Part shown: positions 63,701 through 64,000 of the stretch, one piece after another | Position numbering within the stretch: position 1 is the first letter of the stretch | Layout of the letters: each line of letters begins with the position of its first letter | Source: Closterium sp. NIES-65 | Taxonomy: Eukaryota; Streptophyta; Zygnematophyceae; Desmidiales; Closteriaceae | DNA: 64,000 nucleotides | Reading direction: 5' to 3' | NCBI GenBank assembly: GCA_948144175.1 | Contig: CANXME010002577.1 | Span: forward strand, 119,955-183,954 | The notes under the pieces: generated by a model | The model's input: the letters and a program-made list of their open reading frames with translations, nothing else | Told to the model about the DNA's origin: nothing | Database searches by the model: none | Program-made: the position numbers and the translations under genes

Positions 63701-64000
63701 GTGTGTTCATCCCACTGAGTGTTCAACCCACCGTTTGTTCAACCCACTGTCTGTTCCACGCACTGTGTGTTGAACCCACCGTGTGTTCAACCCACCGTGT
63801 GTTCCACCCACCGTTTGTTCAACGCACCATGTGTTGAACCCACCGTGTTTTGAACCCACCGTGGGTTCAAACCACCGTGTGTTCAACCCACCGTGTGTTC
63901 AACCCACCGTGTGTTTCAACCCACCGTGTGTTCAACCCACCGTGTGTTCAACCTACCGTGTGTTCAACCCACCGTGTGTTAAACCCACCGTGTGTTCAAC
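57795..64000 (+). repeat. 2.64-kb duplication of satellite B with a third partial copy
   Basis: The block from 57795 recurs from 60435 at an offset of 2640 bp, rising to 2641 after a 17-base monomer (CAACCCTACCG, near 60604). The marker TTCAAACCTTAG lies at 59240, 61881 and 62585, so a further 704-bp step (44 monomers) follows. The CACCATGTGATCAACCC marker near 58225, 60867 and 63604 shows a third, partial copy running to the end of the window. Confidence 0.8.

Larger units (their letters stand above)
43327..64000 (+). repeat. Satellite B (16-bp monomers)
   Basis: About 20.7 kb, roughly 1,290 head-to-tail copies of GTGTTCAACCCACCGT, continuing past the window. The unit has a single CpG (CACCGT), six C against three G on this strand, and no stop codon in any forward frame. 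Common variants are TTAAAC or TTTAAC for TTCAAC, ACCTACC for ACCCACC, CACCATGTG and CACTGTGTG for CACCGTGTG, and CAACGCACC. Translation in any forward frame gives a 16-residue cycle (HRVFNPPCVQPTVCST). The frames reach 423 codons (45396-46667) but start at GTG, exist in all three phases at once, and are not genes. Confidence 0.97.

Noticed and set aside
43327..64000. Satellite B as a telomere repeat
   Set aside because: The minus strand contains GGGTT, but the unit is 16 bp, highly variable, not terminal within the window, and matches no telomere repeat I know.
1..64000. CRISPR array
   Set aside because: Units are contiguous with no unique spacers between repeats, and no cas-like gene is present.

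Overview
The window is almost entirely satellite DNA from a eukaryote. Two unrelated tandem-repeat families fill about 98% of it, and I find no convincing protein-coding or RNA gene. The clade cannot be told from the sequence. Kilobase-scale higher-order repeats, many open frames that exist only because of the repeat, and CpG-specific decay of the monomers fit pericentromeric, subtelomeric or other heterochromatin of a species with CpG methylation. That placement is inference.

Layout. (1) 1-506: satellite A, a 31-bp monomer with the core CACACGCTAGGCCCTTG and a T-rich tail. (2) 507-1757: the only non-satellite stretch, about 1.25 kb. It has a moderately AT-rich left part, a GC-richer block (about 981-1431) packed with short perfect or near-perfect inverted repeats, two tandem copies of a 16-bp box 18 bp apart (1498-1531), and nine CATG palindromes spaced exactly 10 bp apart (1567-1656). 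(3) 1758-43326: satellite A again, roughly 1,340 monomers, arranged in nested higher-order repeats and segmental duplications with offsets of 370, 713, 1364, 1395, 1426, 1457, 2760 and 4497 bp. Nearly all are multiples of 31, give or take a base or two. (4) About 43324-43328: an abrupt switch from A to B. (5) 43327-64000: satellite B, a 16-bp monomer (GTGTTCAACCCACCGT), roughly 1,290 copies, with higher-order offsets of 400, 480, 592, 704, 1648, 1696, 1904, 2320 and 2641 bp.

No genes act together here. The long open frames in satellite B (up to 423 codons, 45396-46667) arise because the 16-bp unit has no stop codon in any forward frame. They begin at GTG, not ATG. The shorter frames in satellite A begin at TTG or similar codons and are bounded by the TAG inside GCTAGG. 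None is called as a gene. The parts most worth a second look are the inverted-repeat cluster with the CATG ladder in the 1.25-kb island, the region-specific TTCGCGAA monomer of satellite A, and the sharp A/B junction.
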